DNA from: Lingula anatina
Lineage: Eukaryota; Brachiopoda; Lingulata; Lingulida; Lingulidae
Length of the DNA: 41,601 nt
Reading direction: 5' to 3'
Assembly (NCBI RefSeq): GCF_001039355.2
Contig: NW_019775613.1
Coordinates: 481,568-523,168 of the forward strand
The notes beneath the pieces were generated by a model. The model was not told the DNA's origin. It did not search any database and saw only the letters and a program-made list of their open reading frames with translations. This document shows, in pieces, positions 20,821 through 31,246 of the stretch; within the stretch, counting starts at the first letter, position 1, and each line of letters starts with the position of its first letter. The translations under genes were made by a program, and so were the position numbers.

Positions 20821-20969
20821 GAGAATGCAAGTCCTAGGGCATGCATTGCTAGGAAAGGACGTGTAACTGCCCGCGATATTTTTATTTTATTTGTTATTTT
20901 TATTTTTATTTGAGTTTGTTCTTTGTTTAGTTATTATTCATGCGAAGTACATTTTCCGTTCTTTCTCTG

Positions 20970-20973
<4 letters not shown>

Positions 20974-21003
<30 letters not shown>
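20974..21003. repeat. (CT)n microsatellite
   Basis: About fifteen uninterrupted CT dinucleotides. Confidence 0.95.
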
Positions 21004-21007
<4 letters not shown>

Positions 21008-21206
21008 ATTATAACGTTACAGGCCACCGCACTTACCTAACCGCACCGTCACATGCCTGTACCACACCCTGCACTAAACAGTTTTCATTCCACAACGTAA
21101 ATAAGGCCTCCTCCCTATTTCTTTTTGCTCACTTCACTTTCTTACACAGAACGATACGGGTATTCTAACGACACCATTTTAGCTCACACCAGTCGGAGGA
21201 AAAGGT

Positions 21207-21383
21207 AACTATTTCAACGATAACGTAAACTTCTCTGGCTTTGGGTCTTTCAACGTTTCTATCTATCTTTTTATAACGATATTAGAACCCTTGGTCGAGG
21301 ATAAGGCAAATTATTTCAACGCTAAAATAACGTAAACTTCTCCGGCTTTGGGTCTTTGTAACGTTTCCGTCTATCCTTTTTCT
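21207..21383. repeat. Imperfect tandem repeat, two units of about 70-75 bases
   Basis: Units at about 21207-21274 and 21309-21383 share 'atttcaacg', 'ataacgtaaacttct', 'ggctttgggtcttt' and 'aacgtttc' in the same order, with small indels. Confidence 0.8.
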
Positions 21384-21664
21384 TACACTTTCGTATGTAC
21401 TCCGTGTTAATTTGTTATCAATTTTTAGCTTATTTTGTATTTTAATTTGTTTTCAGTATTTTTTGCTACATTTTTGTTCTGTTATTTATTTTGTTTTATT
21501 TCATTTTTCTTTCGGTTTTACGTTTGAATTCAATAAATTCAATCAGTAAGGAAGACTTCCCTGTGCAGCTACAGGAAGTCCTAGGACATACGTTACTAGG
21601 ATTCAATGTCCGTAGGACGAAGGCTCCCAAGTAATGCAAGGGGGGGGGGGAGGTCATGTCAATG

Positions 21665-21755
21665 GTAGGTCTCGAACCCAAGTATGTAACAAAGCCATTC
21701 ATGAATACTTACCTTAAGGTTTTACACGCTATCCACTAAACAGACGAGCTGAAGT
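21665..21755 (-). repeat. Possible tRNA-derived (SINE-like) sequence
   Basis: On the minus strand GTTTAGTGGATAGC (about 21729-21742) resembles a pol III A box, and GGTTCGAGACC (21668-21678) is close to the B-box consensus. The boxes are some 55 bases apart, longer than in most tRNA genes, and I see no cloverleaf. It could be the head of a tRNA-derived SINE; no second copy is in the window. Confidence 0.35.
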
Positions 21756-22004
21756 TGCAAACATTTTTGTCTTATATATGGTTCACCAGAAGGATTTTCA
21801 TATACATTTATAATTGTATCATTTAACCGTGTAAGGATAGGATTTTCAAATGGCCGGAGTAACATTACTGTCATACCTGTAGGTGTAACAGGAATAAAAT
21901 TCCGCCAGTAATACAAGTCCTACCTACTATAGTTATGAGCCAGGAACCTAAGTCCCATAAGGACTACTATCCCCAAGTAATGTTAGTCCTACAGACAACC
22001 ATAA

Positions 22005-22039
22005 CCAGGAACCGAGGACCTACGGACCTTGGTTCCTGG
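22005..22039. repeat. Hairpin-forming inverted repeat
   Basis: CCAGGAACC (22005-22013) and GGTTCCTGG (22031-22039) are perfect 9-base complements around a 17-base centre that itself contains GGACC and GGTCC-type words. Confidence 0.7.
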
Positions 22040-22148
22040 GGAACTTGCATTACTGTTGCACCGGTTTGACAGGAATGGTAGTCCTAGGAAGATCCGGGGT
22101 CCCAGATGACTAGCACAGGTTAGGGTTATCAGAGCATCGGGCTTAATA

Positions 22149-22856
22149 GATGGGACGAATGTCAACTAGACCAAGTGACGGTGCCCTGAGTGTCAGGGCA
22201 CTATAAAGCTAGCTTGCTCACTACACTTTTCATGTGTTAGCTTTACGGTGCTGATATGGGTTTTATATGAAATCAAGATCGAGCTGGCAATACTGAAATC
22301 TAGAACCTAGTGTAAGTGATGGGGACTGGACTACAGTCCCTAGCGGACAAACATTCCTGTCGCACCGGTATTTCATCTAGTGCAATATATTACAAACTTG
22401 ATAAGGTTTAAATAAGTAAAAAAAAAAACATTAACGTTTTCATTCCACTCTTTAATTCTTTAAGTTTAATGTAATTGAGTTTATATACGTGACTCATTTG
22501 CACAACAAACTAATCTAACCTTGAGAATTGGGAATAACATGATATTCGTTTTTTTTTAGTTATATGTGTAGCCTTACGCTTTTCAAGTCAAAGAAAACAT
22601 TATACAGTAGTTGTTTTATTGCCATGCAAATGTATAATTTCATAATACAAATATACATAACCGTCTCAAATATAACATTCTCAGTATAAAAATAGAAAAT
22701 GACAGTATGTGGTCAACCTATACAACGTCAGTTCACAATTTATTAGCAGCGAAAAGGAAATTTTTTTGATCCAAGTCATATACATGTACCGGCATTATAA
22801 TGGATTAAAAGCAAATACTTGTCAGATCAGCAAAAGTGGTTTAAATTACCTACACA
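22149..22856 (+). other. Upstream region of copy 6
   Basis: Paralogous to 39550-40269 upstream of copy 10. It contains a perfect hairpin TGCCCTGA-GTG-TCAGGGCA (22182-22200) followed at once by CTATAAAG, and a TATAA at 22796, 61 bases before the ATG. No gene seen. Confidence 0.6.
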
Positions 22857-23407
22857 ATGTATATTTGGAGACGTGTACTACCGTCAAAGATTGGTGGTGC
22901 GTTGAAAATAAGTATACTGATTGTTGGGCACCACTAGTCATTTCGTTCTTATTGTTTCCGGATATCACACGGATCGTTGGAGAAACCAACCCAAAGAAAT
23001 GGCAGTTTGAGGTGCTGACTGTTTACTCTCAAGCTAGGCATGGCGAGGAACCCGGCGTTCTTCGAGGTGATGGCCAACTGACAAGTGTAGACATGATCGA
23101 GGACCTGGATTCAATGAGAATGAATGCAACCGACCCTAGATTATGGCTTCGAAAAATGGCTTCTTGCACCCTCCAACCGTCAATACCACTTAGATAAACC
23201 AAAAAAATTACACACATCTCAGCTTGGGCAATCACAAGCAATTGATAATCTACTGAAACAGAGAAAAGAAGGGTTCTTTGTTGAGGCGTGAGCCGGGGAT
23301 GGTGAACGTATATCTAACTCGTTGTTTTTTGAGAGATATCGGAACTGGACGGGAGTACTCGTAGAAGCAAACCCATGGGCCTTTGAGAAGATGACCAAGA
23401 AACACAG
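22857..23407 (+). pseudogene. FkbM/Star-like protein, dead exon 1 (copy 6)
   Basis: Starts MYIWRRVLPSKIGGALK like copy 10. A missing G in GTTGGGG (22926-22929) shifts the frame inside the membrane segment. A replacement/deletion near 23142-23150 removes the KLLRE region, and the glycine motif reads VEA-stop (TGA 23289-23291) where others have VEAGAADG. A usable donor (CACAG|GTAGGT at 23407/23408) persists, but the following B-type intron runs into the promoter of copy 7 with no exon 2. Confidence 0.9.
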
Positions 23408-24112
23408 GTAGGTGGGTTTATTTCGAGATCACATTGTTTCCAACACCCAAACATCTGTCACACAAACCCACTTATGTGTGCTAGATTATTTATCAGCCTA
23501 TTAATTTCTGAATAATATTACATAATTCACTGTATGGCAGTGGTGCGGTTTCTAACCAATTCTCCTTTGACGGATGGCGATTGTTCAAGGACAGTTGCTG
23601 ATCGATCAGTTTTTCTTTCTTTTTTTGAAAATGCAAAAGGATGATTATATAGTAATGTCATATTTTATATAAAAAAGGTTTTGTTAAGTTTTTTAAAGAA
23701 ATCTTAATCTTTGATTCAATCGAATTAAAAAGGTTCAGCTAGCCAAATCAATATTTTGTATAGTAATGTACATCTATTCAGAGTATATCAAAGAATGAAA
23801 CTGATTCAGAACTATGTATAAAAGCCCTCATAAAATTTTGCCAAAACGCTAGGGATTACAATTATTTCTCCACATTTATTGGGTATTTTGCAATCTAGTC
23901 TAACAACAGTTCTTGCTGTTAACGATGCAGTTCACTTAATCAACTCAGCTACTGTGTACAAGGTACTGGCAGTTAATGTCACCAGTTAAATTATCTCTGA
24001 AGATTCTAGCTTTCGCGTACTTCATGACCCATACAGCATACAACGTCAGCTCATGATTTATTAGCAGTGAATGGAAATGTTTTTCTTTTCGATCCAAGTC
24101 ATATACCGGCAT
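23408..24112 (+). other. Orphan B-type intron fused to the promoter of copy 7
   Basis: 23408 to about 24020 matches the B-type intron of copy 8 (31247 to about 31870). It then joins, near 24025-24035, the C-type upstream block beginning 'acagcatacaacgtcagctcat'. The lost part includes an exon 2 and a whole intergenic region, consistent with unequal crossing-over or deletion between neighbouring units. Confidence 0.65.
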
Positions 24113-24118
24113 TATATT
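24113..24118 (+). promoter_or_regulatory. Weak TATA-like site of copy 7
   Basis: TATATT, 64 bases before the ATG, in the conserved C-type block. Confidence 0.4.
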
Positions 24119-24176
24119 GGATTAAAAGCAAATACGTGGCAGAGCAGCAAAAGTGAATGATCGAATTATCTGCACA

Positions 24177-24742
24177 ATGCATGTTTTAAGATGTATACAT
24201 GAACTACCGTCAAAAATTGGTGGTGAGTTGAAAATAAGTACACTGATTATTGGGGCACTACTAGTCATTTCTTTCTTATTGTTTCCGGGTATCACACGGA
24301 TCGTTGGAGAAACCAACCCAAAGAAATGGCAGTTCAGGGTGCCGACTGTTTACTCTCAAGCTAGGCATGGCGAGGAACCCGGCGTTCTTCGAGGTGATGG
24401 CCAACTGTCAAGTGTAGACATGATCGAGGACCTGGGATCAAAGAGAATGAATGCAACCGACCCTAGATTATTGAAGCTCCTCCGCGAAAAATGGCTTCTT
24501 GCACCCTCCAGCCGTCCATACCACTTAGATAAACCACAAAAAATACACACTTCTCAGGTTGGGCAATCACAGGCAATAGATAAGCTACTGAAACAGAGAA
24601 AAAACGGTTTCTTTGTCGAGGCGGGAGCCGCGGATGGTGAACTTATATCTAACTCCTTGTTTTTTGAGAGATTTCGGAACTGGACGGGAGTACTTGTTGA
24701 AGCAAACCCATGGGCCTTTGATAAGATGGCCAAAAAACACAG
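24177..24742 (+). CDS. FkbM/Star-like type II membrane protein, exon 1 (copy 7, intact)
   Basis: Joins exon 2 at 26152-26590 for a 334-residue protein. C-type N-terminus (MHVLRCIHELPSKIGGELK), membrane segment about residues 20-37 (TLIIGALLVISFLLF), stem, then VEAGAADGELISNSLFFERF and WTGVLVEANPWAFDKMAKK. From about the SSRPYHLDKPQK stretch onward the sequence is that of the A-type copy 2, and the intron is A-type too, so the exon is a C/A mosaic. The ATG is aligned with the other copies; an in-frame GTG at 24153 is not needed. Donor CACAG|GTAATT is slightly weaker than GTAAGT. Function as for copy 2: FkbM-type lumenal methyltransferase-like domain, catalysis unproven. Confidence 0.88.
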
Positions 24743-26151
24743 GTAATTGGGTTTTCTTTCGAGACTACACTGTTTCCAACTACCAAACATCTGTCTCAAA
24801 AGCCTACTTATGTAACAAAAAGTCTTGATTTCTGAATAATATAATATGTTATCCGTGTCAAAATAATTTAAATTATTTATACATGTATCAGATCTCTATC
24901 CTGTAATATGCTAGTAATTGGTTGATTTGTGGAGCCATGCACCTACATGTAACCTCGATGATACCATATATAAGTTCAACTCTTAGTAAATTGATCATTC
25001 AGCTTACCATGGATAGCAAAAGGGTATAATAAGGGTATAATAATAACAACGATCAACTGTTCTTCACGTTCTTGTCTGACAACTCAAGATAAATGCCGCA
25101 AACCAAATCGAATAACAGTACCGCACCGACATAATTCAGAATTGAGCTCGATACAAGTAGGTATAACCTGCATAAGTGCCCAAAGTTTATGTAGTGAGGC
25201 CCTAGTTAAATAAATATATAGTTTTGGGTGGAATAATATACTGGAGCTTCATTAAATTGCAGGAATTTTTAAAAACTTTTAGTGATGATTTGATTACTAG
25301 TGAAAACTAAATTAATCTGCTCTTCATCTGTGTCTACATTTCGCTGTACCTGGGAATTTTGAAAATCTGTGCGTACAATTTTAAAATGTCTGGTTACGCC
25401 CCTGATGTGAGTAGACGATCATTAACATACCCAGCGTAACCACTGAAGCACTCCAACACCAATTGTTTTTAATATGCGGGTCCTATATAAGTGATAAGGA
25501 TACATGGTACCAAGTGGTTGACATAGGCGGGTGTCTTGACCCGTTGAATTGCCAGAAGGTTGGTTTAACATTTAACAAGAACAGGGTAAAACCATGTCTC
25601 CCAGTTAACCGTCAGAAAACTCTGCAAAATCGAAGTTATTTTGGCAGGCTTTCTGTTAGGAAACCAGTGATCACAAGGAACAAATGGTATATTTGAACTC
25701 TGGCATGGACACCAGTCAATCACTGGGCATTGATACTGTTCTCAGATGAAAACAGATATAGCGTCAGAATGTATGGAAGCATAGTGTTTAAAGAACAGCT
25801 GGTAAGAAGTATATTCCCAGTTCTCTGCCTCTGGTCGACAGGACGCACCCACCATGTATAGGGTATAGACATGTATAGGGTGTGTTGGCTACTATGGTGT
25901 AGGCGAGCTGGCAGTGGTCAACGTGAGTTTTTTCTCAGGACATATGGGTTTATGACATAAAAAATAGTTCATATTGGTTTTATTATTATTATTTATAATA
26001 TATCGGACATTTGTCTCCACTGGCCAAGCATCCACAATTAATTTCCAAATGGTCCCTGCTTCTTTTATGTGCAACAGCAAAGTTATTTTATCTTTAGTTT
26101 GACATCAGTTTATTCTTATTGTTTATTTTTGATATTTTATTTTCAAAACAG
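24743..26151 (+). other. A-type intron of copy 7
   Basis: 1,409 bases, GTAATT donor and CAAAACAG acceptor. Matches the intron of copy 2 without its 6319-6622 insert, and contains the Tc1 remnant. A small local repeat 'aagggtataat' occurs twice near 25019-25040. Confidence 0.8.
25550..25860 (+). mobile_element. Tc1-like transposase remnant in the intron of copy 7
   Basis: Same ancestral remnant as 600-945, sharing the HLRRVRW deletion and early stop with copy 2, which ties these two introns together. Confidence 0.65.
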
Positions 26152-26590
26152 GAAATCCAATGTCATCAACGCTTGCCTGTCCCCAATACCGCACCCAGTC
26201 CGAATAGAATTTAACTATGCCGATTTTTTTGGTGGCATCACTGATATGGGCCACAAGTTTCCACGCAGGGGAAAAGGCAAAGGACTAGCACAGTGTTTCC
26301 CAATACATTCCATCCTGGCCGCACTGGGCGTCAGCCACGTGGATTACTTCTCCCTGGACGTCGAGGGGGCCGAAATGGAGATTCTCAAGACATTCCCTTG
26401 GAAAGATATCATTGTGGACGTGTGGACTGTAGAGTACGGGGTCTTCTATGCTACGGGAGGAAAAGAGGAGGCCCGACGCATGTCAGAAATCAGGAAGATC
26501 TTCCAAAACACAGGGGTGTACCAAGAGATAAATGCTCCTGGATTAAAATTTGATTTTCTATTCGCTCGAAAGGAGATAATGGCCTTGTAA
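26152..26590 (+). CDS. FkbM/Star-like protein, exon 2 (copy 7, intact)
   Basis: Residues 189-334, ending RKEIMAL and TAA. A-type throughout: HPVRIEFNYADFFGGITDMG, CFPIHSILAALGVSHVD, YFSLDVEGAEMEILKTFPW, VYQEINAPGLKFDF. It differs from copies 1 and 4 by a handful of substitutions (GVSHVD, EGAEMEI, KDIIVDV). The family motifs are all present. Confidence 0.88.
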
Positions 26591-28077
26591 AGAAGGCGTT
26601 GCTGACTTGATCATCCCTAAAGCTGAACTCAAACATCTCCTATATAAACTTCGGTTGTCTGATCACGTCATGACGAGTTCAAGTCAAACTCCGAGATTCA
26701 GGGGACGTTGGGAACTTCGTTCTCTACTTTCGATTATCATACATGCAATTTCACAAGTTATCATTGTCAGTAACGCACCAAAAGTCCAAAACCCTTGCAT
26801 GGGAAACCTGAAATATCCAAAATGACCTCAAATTACCATAGAAATTCACACTCGTGCATATAAAATGGCCTTGTTCTTGATTCGTACCACTGTGTCAGGC
26901 TAATGATACACTACTTTCGTTAATGTGCACACATCTGCTGTTTGTAATGATAATTATTCAATTTGTTAAATCCAAAAAGGTCTCCAACAGTACGAAGACA
27001 TATATTAATGAATGGGATTATAAATCATTTATCTATTTAACTTTTCAAAGTCAATTTGTCTCCTTTTCAATGCGTTGTCTTACAGTACAAAATAAATACC
27101 ACTTTCAAATGCAACTTCGGAGTGAATGTATTTCAAATAGTAATTTTGATAAATTAAAGTAAATATCTATTCTACTTAAAAGGGATAATAACTGTTCGTT
27201 TTGGCAATAAATGGATTTCCTAGGGTAAACGACGATTTCCCCATACTTACGAAAAGTCACTTAATCCGTTCCGACATTCAAAATAAGTCCATGTTTTTTC
27301 CTAAAGTTTTTTTCAATAATCTTTTAACAGATTATTACGGAAGTATAGCTATCTATGAAGATCCACGTGGTCAGATGGCAAGTGCAGATTCCAGATTGAT
27401 TGTGATAACCGCTGTATTGGTGGTTAAAGTCATAATAACTCTTCGTTTCTCTTAAGAGATTTTAACTGACGGAGCCCTCTCTCTGACATGATATAGTCAC
27501 GCGATATCGAGCGATAGTTTCTGGTGACCTACTTAAAACCGCGGGAAAAGCAGACAACAACAACACTATATAACAATATTATAAGATTCATAAGATATAT
27601 TCGTCTTATTGCTCAAAATGCATTTATATCTACAATGTGTGCAATTCTGGGCTTTTCGTTATCCGACGCACTGTACAAAAACTCGCGACGTACGTCTGAG
27701 GGTTTCCCGCCATGTTATTTTGGTCTCGAATGAACGCGAGAATCCGCGTGACACCTAAACGTAATTGGCAACGGATGCACTTGTCGACCGTGAAGAAAGG
27801 CATCGAAAGCCCAAGTGACAAGCACAGATTTTAGTTTTACTACAATAGCAGTCGTTTTAGTGGGAAAATGCAATACAATATATTTCCAGGCGTTGTTTAC
27901 AATGTATTTCTTGCGGAATTTTGAATCTCAAAGGAAGAGTTATTATTGCTTTAAATGGATTGCATTATATTTCCATTAGTTATTTACAATATATCTATTG
28001 GCAAATTAATCAAATATGCACAGTTGTTATCCCTTTAAAGTCCCTTATACCAGAAGATATTATGATTGTGGCATCAT
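26591..28077 (+). other. 3' flank of copy 7 with local rearrangements
   Basis: A-type flank to about 27428. Then follow some 390 bases without a counterpart here (27429-27818), containing unrecognised sequence that is less A+T-rich. The flank then restarts at about 27822 ('caagcacagattttag') and again near 27935, giving two extra, diverged copies of the stretch around 'tggattgcattatatttcc'. No supportable gene; a 63-codon antisense ORF (27821-27630) is unrecognised. Confidence 0.5.
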
Positions 28078-28629
28078 CAGGCCTAACCAACTACCAGACT
28101 CGGCACCTAAGGATCCTGAATTAACCGGTATATAGGACCACACTACCCGTTTTCAAGGTGCGTGTCAGATCGCATTTCGGAGTATCAGTCAGAACACCGA
28201 CAGGATGAGCTCTCGCTCGGCTGTCACCTTGATTGGATAGTAAACGATTGTCGTATTTAATCGCTATATGATTTTAAAACCGGGTGCATAAATTTGAAAG
28301 CCACCTAGATGAACCTTAGACTGCCACATTCATCTAATACAATGCAAAAAAAAAGCCCTATCAAAAGTGGTTAAAACATTCAAACCGAATGTCGTAAAGT
28401 CCCCATATACCCCCATAGAGACGATGAAATAGAGTACTCTAAAGTAAGAGTACTGTTTAAGGTTGTTCAGCCGAGCGTGGATGAGCTCGCAGTCGTCCTA
28501 CAAAATTTGTTCTGGGGTATGATACTCCGAAATGCTATCTGACACACACCTTGAAAACGGGTAGGTTGGTCCGATATACCGGTTAATTCAGGATACTTAA
28601 GTGCCGAGTCTGGTAGTTGGGTAGGCCTG
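28078..28629. mobile_element. 552-bp non-autonomous DNA transposon with long inverted repeats
   Basis: Begins CAGGCCTAACCAACTACC and ends GGTAGTTGGGTAGGCCTG. The inverted similarity extends about 130-150 bases inward from each end. It is flanked by ATCAT on both sides (28073-28077, 28630-28634). The same site in the paralogous flanks (near 3660 and 18168) reads 'gacatcatgtttgac' with a single ATCAT, so the target duplication is certain within the window. No transposase is encoded. The 5-bp duplication and CAGGCC end do not let me name the superfamily. Confidence 0.88.
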
Positions 28630-30605
28630 ATCATGTTTGACTGGACACTGCAGTCCATCAATGGACCTAAATGGCCCTAATGTTTGCATTGTCGCATATA
28701 TGTTTCCAAACATGGACTCATATTTCTTTATTCTTTGTAATTTTTTTTTATTCCTGGGTGTCTTCAATCAGATTATTTGAGCGTGCAAAGATGACCATTA
28801 AACGCATTTGAAAGGAAGTAACCTTCTGCAAACACAGTTCAACATGTTGCAACACTAACCGGGTACAGAGTGCTTATTTCTACTGTAAAAAGCTGCAGAC
28901 CAATAAGGTCTACCCTTATCTGAATTGGAGCAAATGGATGAGAAATACATCGCATTTACACATACACAGGCCATATTATGCCTCTCCGTCCACGACACTA
29001 TATCACTATAAATGAAGTGTTAAAAAAAAAAATAAAAAATAAAATAAAAACGGGCGGGGAGAGGCCACGATAGGGGGTGCAAAGTGATAAGCTGCTTCAA
29101 AATCAACCGATAATAATTCAGTTGAGTAGATCTTTTTGAGATTCCAAATGAAGTGGAAAAAGCTTATATTGACGGAATCTGAGTATATCTTCTACAATCT
29201 AACCTTAATGCCTATTCTAAGCTTTAGGTTTGCTCTTTATTCAACTTCTTATCGAAACGAATTTTCAAGATGAATGTTTGAGTTCCACATGGCACACCCT
29301 TGGTCATTATATACTTCTGTGCGGAATTCTATGTCCCTGTTTTCCCACAGCATATATGTCTAAAGTTCATATATGGGATTTTAAAGTATTTAAATACGGA
29401 ACTTGTCCTACAAAGCGCTCTTAAAAATGACAGAGAATTTTTATTCAAAACGGATTTTCCCACCGAATGGGCGTTTCTTTAAACCTCCTTCCTACGGGCC
29501 TGCATTTTGATCCGTATTGTGTTTTTATGATAATAAAATCACAAACCGAATAACATCTAGTTAATGGATGTTTTACCAATTTTCTTTTAAATGACAATTA
29601 ACTCTGAAAGCCAAAAACTTTTGCTTCCTACTTTAATGACCCAGTGGAATCCCCATATCGGTATTCTTTTCCTAATGTTGTTCTGCAATTCACAATAATA
29701 CTGCAAACTGAGGCTGGATATTGACTTTTAAGAATTTCCTCGCACGTGGACCGAACCTGAGCCTGCTTTAGAGAAGCAATTGCAAAATGCATTTGTCGCG
29801 ATATTTGAGTGGCGTCGTGTCATGTCAGGCTGCATTTTTATTCAGATTAGTTTTAAGTGACAATCACCCAGGCAGCTAGGACGGCAAGGAAAAATGGCGG
29901 CAGACGAGGAGAAAACAACGTCCGACTAAGCACTTTTTGCAGGCACAACCGGCCCGTGTCCCGCATGCTTTGCAGCACATTTCCAAAAGAAGGAGTGAAC
30001 CGATATGAAAGGGATGGTAGTCGTAGGAAAGTCCGAGGTCCCATATGATTAGTACTGGTTAGGGTTTAGTCGGAGCAGTTTGCTTAGTACTGGTATATGG
30101 GCTGAATACAGCCTGTACCAAGTAATGGGGACCGGATTATGGTTCCTAGAGGACAACCATTCCCGTCACACCGGTATATCATCTAGTGGGATATATTGCA
30201 AACTTGATTAGATTGAAATATGGAAAAAATCACGTTTTCATCCCAAGATTTCCTTAAGTTTAGTTTAATTAATTTTATATACGTTTCTTACTTGCACACC
30301 AAACTAATCTCGGATTGAAAATTGGGAATAATATGATAATCAGATATTCGAATTTTTTAAATAATATGTTGAGCATTACTCTTTAAAAAAAGCTGTACAG
30401 ACATTTCAACATTATATATGTGGAAATACGTTACATAGACTATACGTATACAAAACAACAAAAATACAAATATCCGTCTTAAATGTTAAACTTTAATGTC
30501 AAAAAGGAATATGATTGCATGTTGTCAACCGATCCAACATCAGCTTATAATTTATTAGCAACGACAAGAAAATGCTTATTTTCGATCCAAGCCATATACT
30601 GGCAT
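28630..30605 (+). other. Intergenic and upstream region of copy 8
   Basis: Paralogous to 3660-5583, with a diverged first part and a near-identical last part (30006-30605 against 4994-5583). An A-rich run with T's lies at 29021-29049. No gene seen. Confidence 0.6.
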
Positions 30606-30614
30606 TATATAAAA
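30606..30614 (+). promoter_or_regulatory. TATA box of copy 8
   Basis: TATATAAAA, 64 bases upstream of the ATG, identical in context to copies 2 and 3. Confidence 0.55.
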
Positions 30615-30669
30615 TTCAAATCAAATACGTGGCAGGTCTGCAAAACCAAGGGTTCAAATTATCCGCACA

Positions 30670-31246
30670 ATGGATGTTTTGAGTCGTGACTTAGCTCCAA
30701 AGATTCGCGGTGCGTTGAAAATAGGTATACTAATTGTTGGGGCACTACTTGTCATTTCTTTCTTATTGTTTCCGGATATCACACGGATCGTTCGAGATAC
30801 CAGCCCAAAGAAATGGCAGTTCGGGCTGCCGACTGTTTACTCTCAAGCTAGGCATGGTGAGGTATCCGGCGTTTTTCGAGTTGATGGCCCACTGACAAGT
30901 GCAGACATGATCGAGGACCTGGGATCAAAGAGAATGAATGCAACCGACCCTAGATTATTGAAGCTCCTCCGCGAAAAATGGCTTCTTGCACCCTCCAACC
31001 GTCCATACCACTTAGATAAACCAAAAAAAAAAAAAAAAAAAAAAAAATACACGCGTCTCAGCTTGGGCAATCACAGGTAATTGATAATCTACTGAAGCAG
31101 AGAAAAAATGGTTTCTTTGTCGAGGCGGGAGCTGCAGATGGTGAACGTATATCTAACTCGTTGTTCTTTGAGAGATTTCGTAACTGGACGGGAGTACTCG
31201 TGGAAGCAAACCCATGGGAGTTTGATATAATGACCAAAAAACACAT
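30670..31246 (+). pseudogene. FkbM/Star-like protein, exon 1 with poly-A frameshift (copy 8)
   Basis: Opens like copy 2 (MDVLSRDLAPKIRGALK, membrane segment, DITRIVRDTSPKK) and switches near 30845 to the copy 3 type (GEVSGVFRVDGPL). At 31023-31047 there are 25 A's where copy 3 has 8; the 17 extra bases break the frame, so the ORF ends at 31080 after a lysine run and lacks the methyltransferase motifs. Downstream, the original frame is open through VEAGAADGERISNSLFF. The exon's last base is T instead of G (CACAT|GTAGGT), which weakens the donor. Probably inactive unless the homopolymer is a sequencing artefact. Confidence 0.78.
31023..31047. repeat. A25 homopolymer inside exon 1 of copy 8
   Basis: Twenty-five A's replacing the A8 (CCA AAA AAA A..) of copy 3. 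It lies in coding sequence and breaks the frame. Confidence 0.9.

Larger units (their letters stand above)
20821..22148. other. Island not repeated elsewhere in the window
   Basis: About 1.3 kb with no counterpart in the other gene units, between a copied upstream block and the upstream region of copy 6. It contains a CT microsatellite (20974-21003), an imperfect tandem repeat (21207-21383), a tRNA-like repeat on the minus strand (21665-21755), a G10 run near 21641 and many short inverted repeats built on GTCCTAGG-like words. No convincing gene is present. It is probably a nest of inserted repeats. Confidence 0.55.

Noticed and set aside
21665-21755. Functional tRNA gene on the minus strand
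   Set aside because: A-box and B-box-like words are present, but their spacing is too large and I cannot form acceptor or anticodon stems; listed only as a possible SINE-like repeat.
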